64,000 bases of DNA from Natronomonas salinimetallica (GTDB taxonomy: Archaea; Halobacteriota; Halobacteria; Halobacteriales; Haloarculaceae). How positions within the stretch are numbered: position 1 is the stretch's first letter; every line of letters begins with the position of its first letter. This document shows positions 1 to 6,823 of this stretch, piece after piece. The DNA is taken from NCBI RefSeq assembly GCF_013839515.1, contig NZ_JACDNQ010000005.1, positions 62,001 to 126,000 of the forward strand, written 5' to 3'. The position numbers and the translations under genes are program-made. The notes below the pieces were generated by a model. It was not told the origin of the DNA. It saw nothing but the letters and a program-made list of their open reading frames with translations, and ran no database searches.

Positions 1-186
1 GTCGATCCCGAACCCGCGCAGGCGTTCGACGTACGCCGCGCGGGACTTCGTCGGGTTGTTCGAAAAAAACAGCGGCCCGATCCCAGCGGCCCGAATCCGT
101 TCGACCGCCTCGACCGATCCGGGGAGCAACCGCTCGCCCCGGTAGACGGTTCCGTCGAGGTCCAACACCGCGCCCTCGTAGTTCAT
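1..186 (-). CDS. HAD-superfamily class IIA phosphatase, 5' part only
   Basis: The first 62 codons of a HAD hydrolase run off the left edge. The aspartate nucleophile motif DLDGT lies at residues 9-13, followed by VYRGE and, near residue 43, SNNPTKS, the motif II Ser/Asn signature of the NagD/4-nitrophenylphosphatase (HAD-IIA) group. Members dephosphorylate small phosphate esters in the cytosol; the substrate cannot be predicted here. The ATG at 184-186 is chosen because a TATA-like sequence (210-217) lies about 28 nt upstream, which predicts a leaderless mRNA. That TATA box is the outer end of the palindromic repeat at 213-322, so the promoter may have been supplied by the element. The C-terminal cap and motif III are outside the window. 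Confidence 0.85.
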   Translation of the reverse strand, partial: MNYEGAVLDLDGTVYRGERLLPGSVEAVERIRAAGIGPLFFSNNPTKSRAAYVERLRGFGID

Positions 187-209
187 GTCCGACGTAGGCG
201 TCGAGGGTT

Positions 210-217
210 CTTATACT
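210..217 (-). promoter_or_regulatory. TATA-like box for the HAD gene, overlapping a repeat end
   Basis: On the minus strand the sequence reads AGTATAAG, centred about 28 nt from the ATG at 186. The first bases of this box are the CAGTAT terminus of the 110 bp repeat. Spacing fits a leaderless haloarchaeal promoter; no transcript data are available. Confidence 0.45.
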
Positions 218-322
218 GACGGACAAAAAAATGTACACACGACGCACGAGGATCCCGCCGTTCGCTCCGTCGAACGGCGGATCACTCGTGAGTCGGTTTC
301 ATTTGATTTCGTCCACCAGTAT
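213..322. repeat. 110 bp palindromic MITE-like element, left copy
   Basis: The element starts ATACTGACGGAC and ends GTCCACCAGTAT, so its ends form imperfect 12 bp terminal inverted repeats. A perfect hairpin (9 bp arms, 6 nt loop CTCCGT) lies at 256-279, flanked by GATC on both sides. A second copy of the same 110 bp length lies in inverted orientation at 9838-9947. The two differ by a few substitutions and by the orientation of the hairpin loop. It encodes no protein and has no transposase, which fits a MITE or a similar non-autonomous element. Confidence 0.75.
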
Positions 323-417
323 TAAGCGTCCGTCCGGTCGGTGGCCCACGGCTCGCCATCGGGGTCGCCGACCGACGTCCCGGTCGGAAGCGTCGGACGC
401 GGCTCGTATGCGGGTGC

Positions 418-1947
418 TTACGCCCCCCGTCGATCACGGCGGTCCGTGGCCGGATCCGGGAGGTCGGGGAGGTCGGCCTCGATCGAACGAAGCCGCTCGC
501 GGTGTCGTTTCGTCCGACGGCGCTGGACCGCCTGCTGAAGCCGGTCGGCGACCGTCTCGCGGAGTTCGGCGGCCCGCGCTTCGTCCACATCGAGCGCCCG
601 TGGCTGTCTGCTCGTCAGCCCACTCGATCCGGCGGTATCGACGATGAGCGAGGCGAGTCGCCGCCGCCGCTGGAAGACCGTCTGTACGTCCATTACGGTC
701 TGGACCCGGTAGTACGGTATGACCGTCGTCGTCCGGGTCCAAAAGCCCTGCCGGAGCACGACGTACTCCGATTGGACGTCGTAGCCGAGGTTTAGCCACT
801 TGAGATGAGCCCCAACGGCAGCGACCGGCAACAACACGAGCGTCACGTACCACGCGAACGTGAGCCCGGAGTAGCGGTCGGCGGCGAAGGCGGCGGCGAT
901 GGCGACCGCCGCGACGATGCTGTAGCGGACGACGTATCGCTCTCTGGCACGTCTCGGCGGCCGATCGAAGTCGATGTCGTCGAATCCCTCGATCGACCGC
1001 GCCAGATCGACGACGCGGTGTTTGTCGGCCAGCGGAACCGCGGACTGCGATCCGGCGTCGTTCGGCGCGTAGCCGGCCGTCTCGACCGCCAGCGAGGCGT
1101 ATCCGAGCCGACGGGCGATAACGTTCTCCGAGATGGTCAGCGTCTGTACCTTCTCCAGGGGGATGGTTCCGCTGAAGCGCTGGAGTAGGCCGCGCTCATA
1201 GAGGAGTTCGTCGTTCTGTCTGGCGAGACGGAACCCATAATAACTGGTCAACGCGAGCGCACCGCTTATCAACGCCGCGACCGCGACGACGGCGACGGCC
1301 GCAAGCGGTGCCGTCACGGCGAGTCCCACGAGCGGATCCGCGAACCGCTCGCGGAGCGACGGCGCGACGACGGGCAATACGACGGTGACGATCGACAACA
1401 ACCGGAGGTCGATTCCGACGATCCCCAAAAGGACGAGCTCCTTTCGCGTCACCGCGAACAGCTCCCGCTCGGGGTCGGCATCGACCGACCCCGAGCGGGT
1501 CGAGTTCCCGCTCTGACGACCGCGTTTCAGCCGGCCGATCTCCGATTGGAGCCGTTTTGCCTCCTCGAAGCTCACGTATCGCAGCGAGGCTTCCGTCGAG
1601 GATCCGCCCGCGGTTTCGAGGTTGATCTGGGCGATCCCGAGCGCGCGCTGGACGACGTTCCGGCTGATGTCGACGTTCTGGACCCGGCCGACCGGGATCT
1701 CCCGGTTGCGCCGGGAGACGACGCCCGAGGCGATATCGAGCGTGTCACCCGAGAGTTCGTACTCGAAGCGCTGATAGTAGACGAGCTGGTATGCGAGCGC
1801 GACCACGAACCATCCGACGACGGCCAGGCCGATCCCGGAGGCTCCGCCGATCGCCGGCGATCCGACGAGGGCGAAGACGAGAAGCCACGCGAGCCTGACG
1901 ACGGACTCGCCGGCGCGAAACGGGATCGACAGCGGATCGAGCTTCAT
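418..1947 (-). CDS. Membrane protein with three bacterial-PH (DUF304/YdbT-like) domains
   Basis: The 509-residue protein has the layout of the YdbT family: pairs of transmembrane helices (about residues 18-58, 170-230 and 340-380), each followed by a bPH2 domain of beta-rich sequence. The diagnostic pattern, an arginine/valine strand followed by a sentence like IPxxxVQxxxxxxxxxxRxxGxxxxxxxTAG, is seen three times (near residues 85-115, 265-295 and 410-445). The family is widespread, membrane-anchored and of unknown biochemical role; in Bacillus the ydbS-ydbT pair has been linked to resistance to competitor peptides. Its ATG overlaps the stop codon of the upstream bPH2 gene in an ATGA arrangement, so the two are translationally coupled. 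Confidence 0.85.
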   Translation of the reverse strand: MKLDPLSIPFRAGESVVRLAWLLVFALVGSPAIGGASGIGLAVVGWFVVALAYQLVYYQRFEYELSGDTLDIASGVVSRRNREIPVGRVQNVDISRNVVQRALGIAQINLETAGGSSTEASLRYVSFEEAKRLQSEIGRLKRGRQSGNSTRSGSVDADPERELFAVTRKELVLLGIVGIDLRLLSIVTVVLPVVAPSLRERFADPLVGLAVTAPLAAVAVVAVAALISGALALTSYYGFRLARQNDELLYERGLLQRFSGTIPLEKVQTLTISENVIARRLGYASLAVETAGYAPNDAGSQSAVPLADKHRVVDLARSIEGFDDIDFDRPPRRARERYVVRYSIVAAVAIAAAFAADRYSGLTFAWYVTLVLLPVAAVGAHLKWLNLGYDVQSEYVVLRQGFWTRTTTVIPYYRVQTVMDVQTVFQRRRRLASLIVDTAGSSGLTSRQPRALDVDEARAAELRETVADRLQQAVQRRRTKRHRERLRSIEADLPDLPDPATDRRDRRGA

Positions 1948-2546
1948 CAGACTGCGTCTTCACCCTCCGCGGCGATCGCGAGGTGTTTCAGCCGGGCCTG
2001 GAGGTCGTCGGCCCGCTCGGGCGTCAGCCCGGGAATCGATACGTCCGCGCCGCGCGAGCCGGCCGTGTAGACGACCGTCGTCGCGAGCCCGAAGACGCGC
2101 TCGACGGGGCCACGACGGGTGTCGACGTGTTGGATCCGGACGTACGGCGCGACCGTATTGACTCGGGTCAGGACGCCGCGTCTGAGATACAGCGAGTCCT
2201 CGCGCACCTGGTACATCCAGATCCGGTATCTGAGGAGTGAAAACACGACTCCGATGACGAATACCAGGCCGAACACGACGCCGCCGATCCAGGCCCCGCC
2301 CGGCGAGACGACCGAGAAGGCGACCGCCGCGACGACGCCGAGGACGGCCGCCGAGATCGCCGACTGGATCACCCACACACCCCGTATAGCCGGCTCGAGC
2401 GTTTGGGGTTCTCCGGTCAACGCCTCGACGTCCGGGACCGTGGACTCGGCGTCGGATCCGTCCCCGACACGCCGGATCGCCGGCGTAGTCTCCTCGCCGA
2501 ACGGGCTCGCTGCCGTCGTCCGCTCGCCGTCCGTGTCGTCCATCAC
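1947..2546 (-). CDS. Membrane protein with one bacterial-PH domain (YdbS-like)
   Basis: This 199-residue protein has an acidic, Thr/Asp-rich N-terminal tail (about 55 residues), two transmembrane helices (about 58-105) and one bPH2 domain (about 110-195) with the VAPYVRIQHVD...FGLATTVVYTAG signature. It is the YdbS-like partner of the three-domain protein that follows in the same operon. A TATA-like TTCTAAATA about 25 nt upstream of the ATG at 2546 supports this start and a leaderless mRNA. The single-domain plus triple-domain pairing is the normal arrangement in bacteria and haloarchaea, which suggests a membrane complex. No catalytic residues are known for the family. Confidence 0.82.
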   Translation of the reverse strand: MMDDTDGERTTAASPFGEETTPAIRRVGDGSDAESTVPDVEALTGEPQTLEPAIRGVWVIQSAISAAVLGVVAAVAFSVVSPGGAWIGGVVFGLVFVIGVVFSLLRYRIWMYQVREDSLYLRRGVLTRVNTVAPYVRIQHVDTRRGPVERVFGLATTVVYTAGSRGADVSIPGLTPERADDLQARLKHLAIAAEGEDAV

Positions 2547-2597
2547 TAGCCGATGAGAGCGCGACGTATTTAGAAGGACGTGTCGAGTGCGTGTGTG

Positions 2598-3320
2598 TCA
2601 CCGAGAACCACACGACGTGCCCCCGTCGAACCGTCGGAGCCGGCCCGCGGAGACGTCGATGGGCGCGGCGAAGTGCAGCGTCGGCCCCGATTCGGGGCGA
2701 TCGAATCCGTTGGCGTCGAACAGCGTGTTCTCGTGGAGTTCCGCCCACGCTGACGCGAGTCGCCACGGTTCGTGATCGATGTCGCCGTGGTAGATTCGCC
2801 CGTCGTCGGTAGCGGTGTAGAACCGATAACGCTCGGTGAGAAACGCCTCGATCGACCCCGGATCCGGCTTCGAGAACGGTTCGTCGGGGCCGTACACGCC
2901 ATCGAACCGCGCCGGCGGCGCGTTCCGCGTCAGCCGTCGGCTCCGAAACGAGACCTCGCGGGAGCGACCCTCTCCCCGCGTTTCGACGGCCATCGACGCG
3001 CGGTAGTACGGGAGCCGAAACAGCCGTCGGGCGAGGCCGACCCCGACCCGGTCGTCGGCGTCGAGGGCGAAAAAGTAGACGCCCGGGCGTCCCTCGACCG
3101 TGACGTAGGTCCGGAGGTTCAACTCGTCGAATTCGAGGCCGATCGGCGACCCCGTCGGTCTGATGTCGGCCATGACGAACGGGACGACCCCGAGGTAGGC
3201 ATCGCCGCCGTGGGTGTCGACCGAGAGGCCGTCGGGGAGCGCCCGGTCGACCGTTTCCGGATCGACGGCCCAGTGGGCGAAAAGCAGGTCCCGCCACCGC
3301 ATCGACAGGAGCGAGTACAT
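2598..3320 (-). CDS. YqjF/DUF2071 family protein
   Basis: The 240-residue protein begins MYSLLSMRWRDLLFAHW and matches the DUF2071 (COG3361, YqjF) family throughout, including the WxVDP and LPxGLxVDTxxGxAYLGVVPF segments near the N terminus and the YxPRYRAS-like strand in the middle (LPYYRASM). The family has an acetoacetate-decarboxylase-like fold and unknown function. The frame stays open upstream to 3644, but that extension overlaps the macro-domain gene and is encoded by a tandem repeat, so I take the ATG at 3320; the ATG at 3302 is a possible alternative. The gene is divergent from the macro-domain gene. Confidence 0.8.
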   Translation of the reverse strand: MYSLLSMRWRDLLFAHWAVDPETVDRALPDGLSVDTHGGDAYLGVVPFVMADIRPTGSPIGLEFDELNLRTYVTVEGRPGVYFFALDADDRVGVGLARRLFRLPYYRASMAVETRGEGRSREVSFRSRRLTRNAPPARFDGVYGPDEPFSKPDPGSIEAFLTERYRFYTATDDGRIYHGDIDHEPWRLASAWAELHENTLFDANGFDRPESGPTLHFAAPIDVSAGRLRRFDGGTSCGSR

Positions 3321-3360
3321 GCCCGCGTTTGGGCCCGACGTGTAGTCGACGTGTCGGTTC

Positions 3361-3458
3361 CGGACGCGACAGCCGCGAGGTGGCGTCGGACGCGACAGCC
3401 GCGAGGTGGCGTCGGACGCGACAACCAGGGGGTGATGTCGGACGCGACCGCGGTGGCT
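3361..3458. repeat. 26 bp tandem repeat, about 3.8 copies
   Basis: Units starting CGGACGCGAC begin at 3361, 3387, 3413 and 3439. The first two are identical and the later ones diverge. The array lies in the intergenic region upstream of the DUF2071 start and just before the macro-gene promoter. There are no unique spacers, so it is not a CRISPR. Confidence 0.85.
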
Positions 3459-3471
3459 CGAACGAGCCATA

Positions 3472-3485
3472 GCCGGCAGTATTAG
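3472..3485 (+). promoter_or_regulatory. Half palindromic element end acting as probable macro-gene TATA box
   Basis: The sequence GCCGGCAGTATTAG matches the inner-to-outer end of the elements at 14083-14157 and 17841-17918. AGTATTAG is centred about 29 nt upstream of the ATG at 3511, the usual distance for a leaderless haloarchaeal promoter. Confidence 0.4.
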
Positions 3486-3510
3486 GTGACTCGGTGGACG
3501 ATACCAGGGC

Positions 3511-4023
3511 ATGGATTTCAGCGTCATCCAAGGCGACATCGCGGCACAGTCCGCCGACGCGCTCGTCAACGCCGCCGGGACGAGTCTCCGGATGGGATCG
3601 GGTGTCGCCGGAGCACTCAGCCAGGCTGCCGGCCCCGGCCTCAACGAGGCCGCCGTCTCGAAGGGACCGGTCGACCTCGGCGAGGTCGCCGTTACCGACG
3701 CCTACGACCTCGACGCCGAGTACGTCATCCACGCGGCCGCGATGCCACACTACGGCGACGGTAGGGCGACCGAGGAGAGCATCCGGGATGCGACCCGAAA
3801 CGCCCTCGATGCCGCCGACAAACACGGCTGTCGCTCGCTCGTGATCCCGGCGCTCGGCTGTGGCGTCGCCGGATTCGACCTCGAGGTCGGGGCGCGAATC
3901 ATCGGCGAGACGATCGCCGGATACATACCCGGGACGCTCTCTGACGTTCGCTTCATCGCCTACGACGACGCGGAGTTCGAGACGGTTCGGGACGCGACCA
4001 CCGCGTTCCGGTCCGGAACGTGA
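3511..4023 (+). CDS. Macro-domain protein, probable ADP-ribose/O-acetyl-ADP-ribose hydrolase
   Basis: The 170-residue protein is a single macro domain. The ADP-ribose-binding segments are visible: GDIAAQSADALVNAAG (residues 8-23), the glycine-rich loop GSGVAGAL (about 30-37), and VIPALGCGVAGF (about 111-122). Macro domains of this kind remove ADP-ribose from proteins or deacetylate O-acetyl-ADP-ribose in the cytosol. Family length is normal (about 170-180). The gene stands alone between a divergent DUF2071 gene and a convergent PPOX-like gene, with no ADP-ribosyltransferase beside it, so a housekeeping role is as likely as one in a toxin-antitoxin or phage context. Confidence 0.88.
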   Translation: MDFSVIQGDIAAQSADALVNAAGTSLRMGSGVAGALSQAAGPGLNEAAVSKGPVDLGEVAVTDAYDLDAEYVIHAAAMPHYGDGRATEESIRDATRNALDAADKHGCRSLVIPALGCGVAGFDLEVGARIIGETIAGYIPGTLSDVRFIAYDDAEFETVRDATTAFRSGT

Positions 4024-4060
4024 GGTGGATCCGCTGCGATATCACTTCGTGGTACGTCCC

Positions 4061-4181
4061 CCGTCACTTCCGCGTTTCCCCGTCGTCTCCGCGTTTCCCC
4101 GTCGTCTCCGCGTTCCCCCGTCGTCTCCGCGTTTCCCCGTCACTTCCGCGTTTCCCCGTCACTTCCGCGTTTCCCCGTCAC
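4061..4181. repeat. 18 bp tandem repeat, 6.7 copies, covering the PPOX-like stop codon
   Basis: Units of 18 bp of the type CCGTC(ACT/GTC)TCCGCGTTTC run from 4061 to 4181. The array fills the gap between two convergent genes and enters the 3' end of the minus-strand gene: its last residues (GETRK) and its stop codon (4159-4161) are made by repeat units. Confidence 0.9.
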
Positions 4182-4641
4182 CTTCGAAGCCGGGCGGAAG
4201 GCCGAGGTGTTCGATCCCCGATCGGTCCTCGATCTCGAAGCGGTACAGTTCCGTATGCTCGGAAGCGATCGCCCGTTCGAACAGGTTCGGTCGCCTCGTC
4301 TCTATCACCTCGTCCAGCTCGTCCGCCTCGCCCTCCGGAACCCGGCTGATCGTCCCCGTGAGCAGGACGCTCCGCCAGTTGAACGCCGTCTCCATGCGAT
4401 ATACGAGTAGCCGGGCGGCGTCCGCCCGCTCGCTCAGTTCGGCCTTGCGGCTCTCCTCGCCGAGCACGTATACAAAATAGAGCCCCGACTCGCCGTCGAA
4501 ATGAAACGACAGCGGGCGCATGCTGGGTGCGCCGTCCGTCGGGAGCGCCAGGACGGCCATGCTCTCGTTCGAGAGGAGGCGGTCGATCTCCGCCCCGTCC
4601 ATCCGCTCCGTGCCGTAGGCTTCGAGTTCATCCACCGTCAT
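4159..4641 (-). CDS. Pyridoxamine 5'-phosphate oxidase-like flavin-binding protein
   Basis: The 160-residue protein belongs to the split-barrel PPOX-like family: an N-terminal GTERMDGAEIDRLLS helix, MAVLAL...APSMRPLSFHFDGESGLYFVY strands and the RLLVYRMETAFNWRSVLLTGTISRV core. Such proteins bind FMN, F420 or heme and reduce or bind small ligands; a PdxH role in vitamin B6 synthesis is unlikely at this length. It is monocistronic and convergent with the macro gene. Its C-terminal five or six residues come from the 18 bp tandem repeat, so the natural end may have been changed by repeat expansion. Confidence 0.78.
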   Translation of the reverse strand: MTVDELEAYGTERMDGAEIDRLLSNESMAVLALPTDGAPSMRPLSFHFDGESGLYFVYVLGEESRKAELSERADAARLLVYRMETAFNWRSVLLTGTISRVPEGEADELDEVIETRRPNLFERAIASEHTELYRFEIEDRSGIEHLGLPPGFEGDGETRK

Positions 4642-4774
4642 ATACTGACGTCACTAGCGGAGCCGCATAGTCGGCCCGTCCGTTCTCAGCCGATGGGACT
4701 CCGCGGCCGGTGAACGGGACGCCCGGCGGATTCGGGGCCGTCCGATCGTCGATCACCCCTTTATGTACCGGCCG

Positions 4775-5749
4775 TCACTCGTGGCCCGACACCGGGACCG
4801 GTTCGTAGGGCTCTTCGAGGTAGGCGAGGTCGCTCTCCGAGAGGGCGATCTCCAGGGCTTCGACGGCCTCTTCGAGGTGTTCGATCCTCGATGCTCCGAC
4901 GATCGGCGCATCGACCCACTCCTTGTGGAGCAGCCACGCCAGCGCGATCTGGGCCATCGAGACGCCCCGGTCGGCCGCCAGTTCCCCGACGCGCTCGTTG
5001 ATCTCTCTGCCCCCGTTGTCCGCGTAGGGGTGCTCTTGGGCGTAGTCGTCCGTCTCGGCGCGCTTCGTCGACATGTACTCCTCGTGGGGGCGGGTGAGAT
5101 ACCCACGCGCCATCGGGCTCCAGGGGACGACACCGAGGCCCTCGCGTTCACACAGCGGCAGCGTCTCGCGTTCTTCTTCCCGGTAGGCGAGGTTGTAGTG
5201 ATTCTGCATCGTCGCGAACCGTTCGAGGCCGAGTCGGTCGCTCGTAGCGAGCGCCTCGGCGAGCTGGTGGGCCCACATCGACGAGGCACCGACGTGTCGG
5301 ACCCGCCCGCGGCGGACGGCGTCCGAAAGCGCCCGGAGCGTCTGCTCGATCGGCGTGTCGTAGTCCCACCGGTGGGTCTGGTATAGATCGACGGTGTCGA
5401 CGCCGAGTCGATCGAGCGAGGCCGACAGCTCCTGTTCTATCGTCTTCCGGGAGAGCCCCCCGGAGTTCGGATCGTCCTCGCGCATCGGGAAGTATACTTT
5501 CGTCGCGATCACGGACTCCTCGCGGTGGCCCTCCAGCGCCTCGCCGAGGACCCGCTCGCTCTCGCCGCGGGAGTACATGTTCGCGGTGTCGAAGAAGTTG
5601 ATGCCCAACTCGCGGGCACGTTCGACGAGTTCGTGACCGAATTCCTCGCCTTTGACCCATTCGCGCCACTCCGGATCGCCGAAGCTCATACAGCCCAGAC
5701 AGAGCCGGGAGACCTCGATGCCGGTCGAACCGAGCGTCGTGTACTCCAT
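4775..5749 (-). CDS. Aldo/keto reductase
   Basis: The 324-residue protein is a full-length NADP(H)-dependent aldo/keto reductase. The catalytic tetrad is visible as Asp and Tyr in FFDTANMYSRGESE (about residues 50-63), Lys in VIATKVYF (about 83) and His in YQTHRWD (about 126). The NADP-binding C-terminal stretch GASRIEHLEEAVEAL matches the family. These (alpha/beta)8 barrel enzymes reduce aldehydes and ketones in the cytosol; the substrate is unknown. It is transcribed on its own, downstream of the ABC exporter operon on the same strand with about 30 nt between them, so it may be read through from that operon. Confidence 0.9.
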   Translation of the reverse strand: MEYTTLGSTGIEVSRLCLGCMSFGDPEWREWVKGEEFGHELVERARELGINFFDTANMYSRGESERVLGEALEGHREESVIATKVYFPMREDDPNSGGLSRKTIEQELSASLDRLGVDTVDLYQTHRWDYDTPIEQTLRALSDAVRRGRVRHVGASSMWAHQLAEALATSDRLGLERFATMQNHYNLAYREEERETLPLCEREGLGVVPWSPMARGYLTRPHEEYMSTKRAETDDYAQEHPYADNGGREINERVGELAADRGVSMAQIALAWLLHKEWVDAPIVGASRIEHLEEAVEALEIALSESDLAYLEEPYEPVPVSGHE

Positions 5750-5779
5750 ACCGAATCGAGCGCCGGCGAGATGAAAAAG

Positions 5780-6823
5780 CTATCCGAGCGCTTCGGCGTC
5801 GACCCCCCGGATCCACCGACGGAGCGCGACAACGGCCGCGACCGAGGCGGCGACGTACCCGGCGAGGTGGGCGTACGTGACGAGCGTCGGGCTGTCGATC
5901 GCAAAGCGTGCGACCGTGGTCGCCGGGTGTTCGGGCAACAGCGCCGCGGCGGTGAAGGCGGCCAACATCCCGAGGGAGTAGCTCAACTGTGCCCGCTGGC
6001 GGACGGGGACGGCAATGGCGAGTCCGGCGGCGACGGCGACCGCGAGCGCGCCCAGCGCCGTCGTGATCGCCAGGATCGGTGCGACGTTGGCCACGGCGAT
6101 GTCGTTTATCGATAACAGCACGAGCCACAGCGCGACCTGTATCGGGGTCAACGCGGCCATCACGCCCGCCTTGCCGTCGACGACGTCGAGGAGCGACGCC
6201 GGCGTCACACGGAGCAGCGTCAGGGTCCCACGCTCGACCTCCTCGGTCAGCGAGTCGACGACGACCGCCCCGGCGATGAAAACGGGCAAAAAGACCAACA
6301 GGGGTACGAGCACCGTATAGGAGAACCCGAAGTAGGGGCTGGCGTCGACGGAGGGCGGAATCGAGAGCGGATCGGTCGAGCGGAACGCCGCACGGTCGGC
6401 CCGCTCGCTCCGTTCGAGGGCTTCGAGGACGGCCCGTACCTGGACGACGATGAACGTCTTCCGGACGCTCGCCTGCGGGGCCTCGACGTCGACCGTCGTT
6501 CGCTCGCCGACGCGTTCGGCGTGGGCGGTGGCCTGCACCCGGTTGGCGTCGAAGGCGGCCCGCGCCGCGTCGCGGTCGTCGTACCGTCTGACCTCGAGTC
6601 CCTCGACGTCGCCGGCCGCCGCCGACAGCGCCTCGGCTTCCTCGCCGGTGACACCGACGACGATATCGTCCGCCGCGGCCCCCGGTTCGTACAGCGACGT
6701 GAGCCCGACGACCAGAAACGACGAGAAGCCGGCGATGACGACCTGGATGAGCAACGCGAGAACGATCGTCTTCTCGCGGGAGAGCGACCGGACCTCACGG
6801 CCGGCGATCGTCGTCTTAGACAA
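5780..6823 (-). CDS. ABC-2 type exporter permease (NatB-like)
   Basis: The 347-residue protein has an N-terminal helix (about 20-43), an outer domain of about 120 residues and about five further helices. EVERGTLTLLRVTP (about residues 212-225) is the coupling-helix signature of ABC-2 permeases of the NatB/YhaP group. It would form the membrane channel with the ATPase encoded at 8714-9619. Its start overlaps the end of the permease-protease fusion gene by 8 nt, showing tight coupling in the operon ATPase, fusion, permease. Substrates of this family include Na+ and small toxic molecules, and nothing in the sequence decides between them. Confidence 0.82.
   Translation of the reverse strand: MSKTTIAGREVRSLSREKTIVLALLIQVVIAGFSSFLVVGLTSLYEPGAAADDIVVGVTGEEAEALSAAAGDVEGLEVRRYDDRDAARAAFDANRVQATAHAERVGERTTVDVEAPQASVRKTFIVVQVRAVLEALERSERADRAAFRSTDPLSIPPSVDASPYFGFSYTVLVPLLVFLPVFIAGAVVVDSLTEEVERGTLTLLRVTPASLLDVVDGKAGVMAALTPIQVALWLVLLSINDIAVANVAPILAITTALGALAVAVAAGLAIAVPVRQRAQLSYSLGMLAAFTAAALLPEHPATTVARFAIDSPTLVTYAHLAGYVAASVAAVVALRRWIRGVDAEALG

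Noticed and set aside
1960-3825. 621-codon minus-strand open frame
   Set aside because: It is antisense or out of frame to the bPH2, DUF2071 and macro genes, is rich in Arg/Pro and has no family pattern. Long shadow frames are expected at this GC content.
4061-4181. Possible CRISPR array
   Set aside because: The 18 bp units are directly adjacent with no unique spacers. The same holds for 42051-42189. No cas genes are near.
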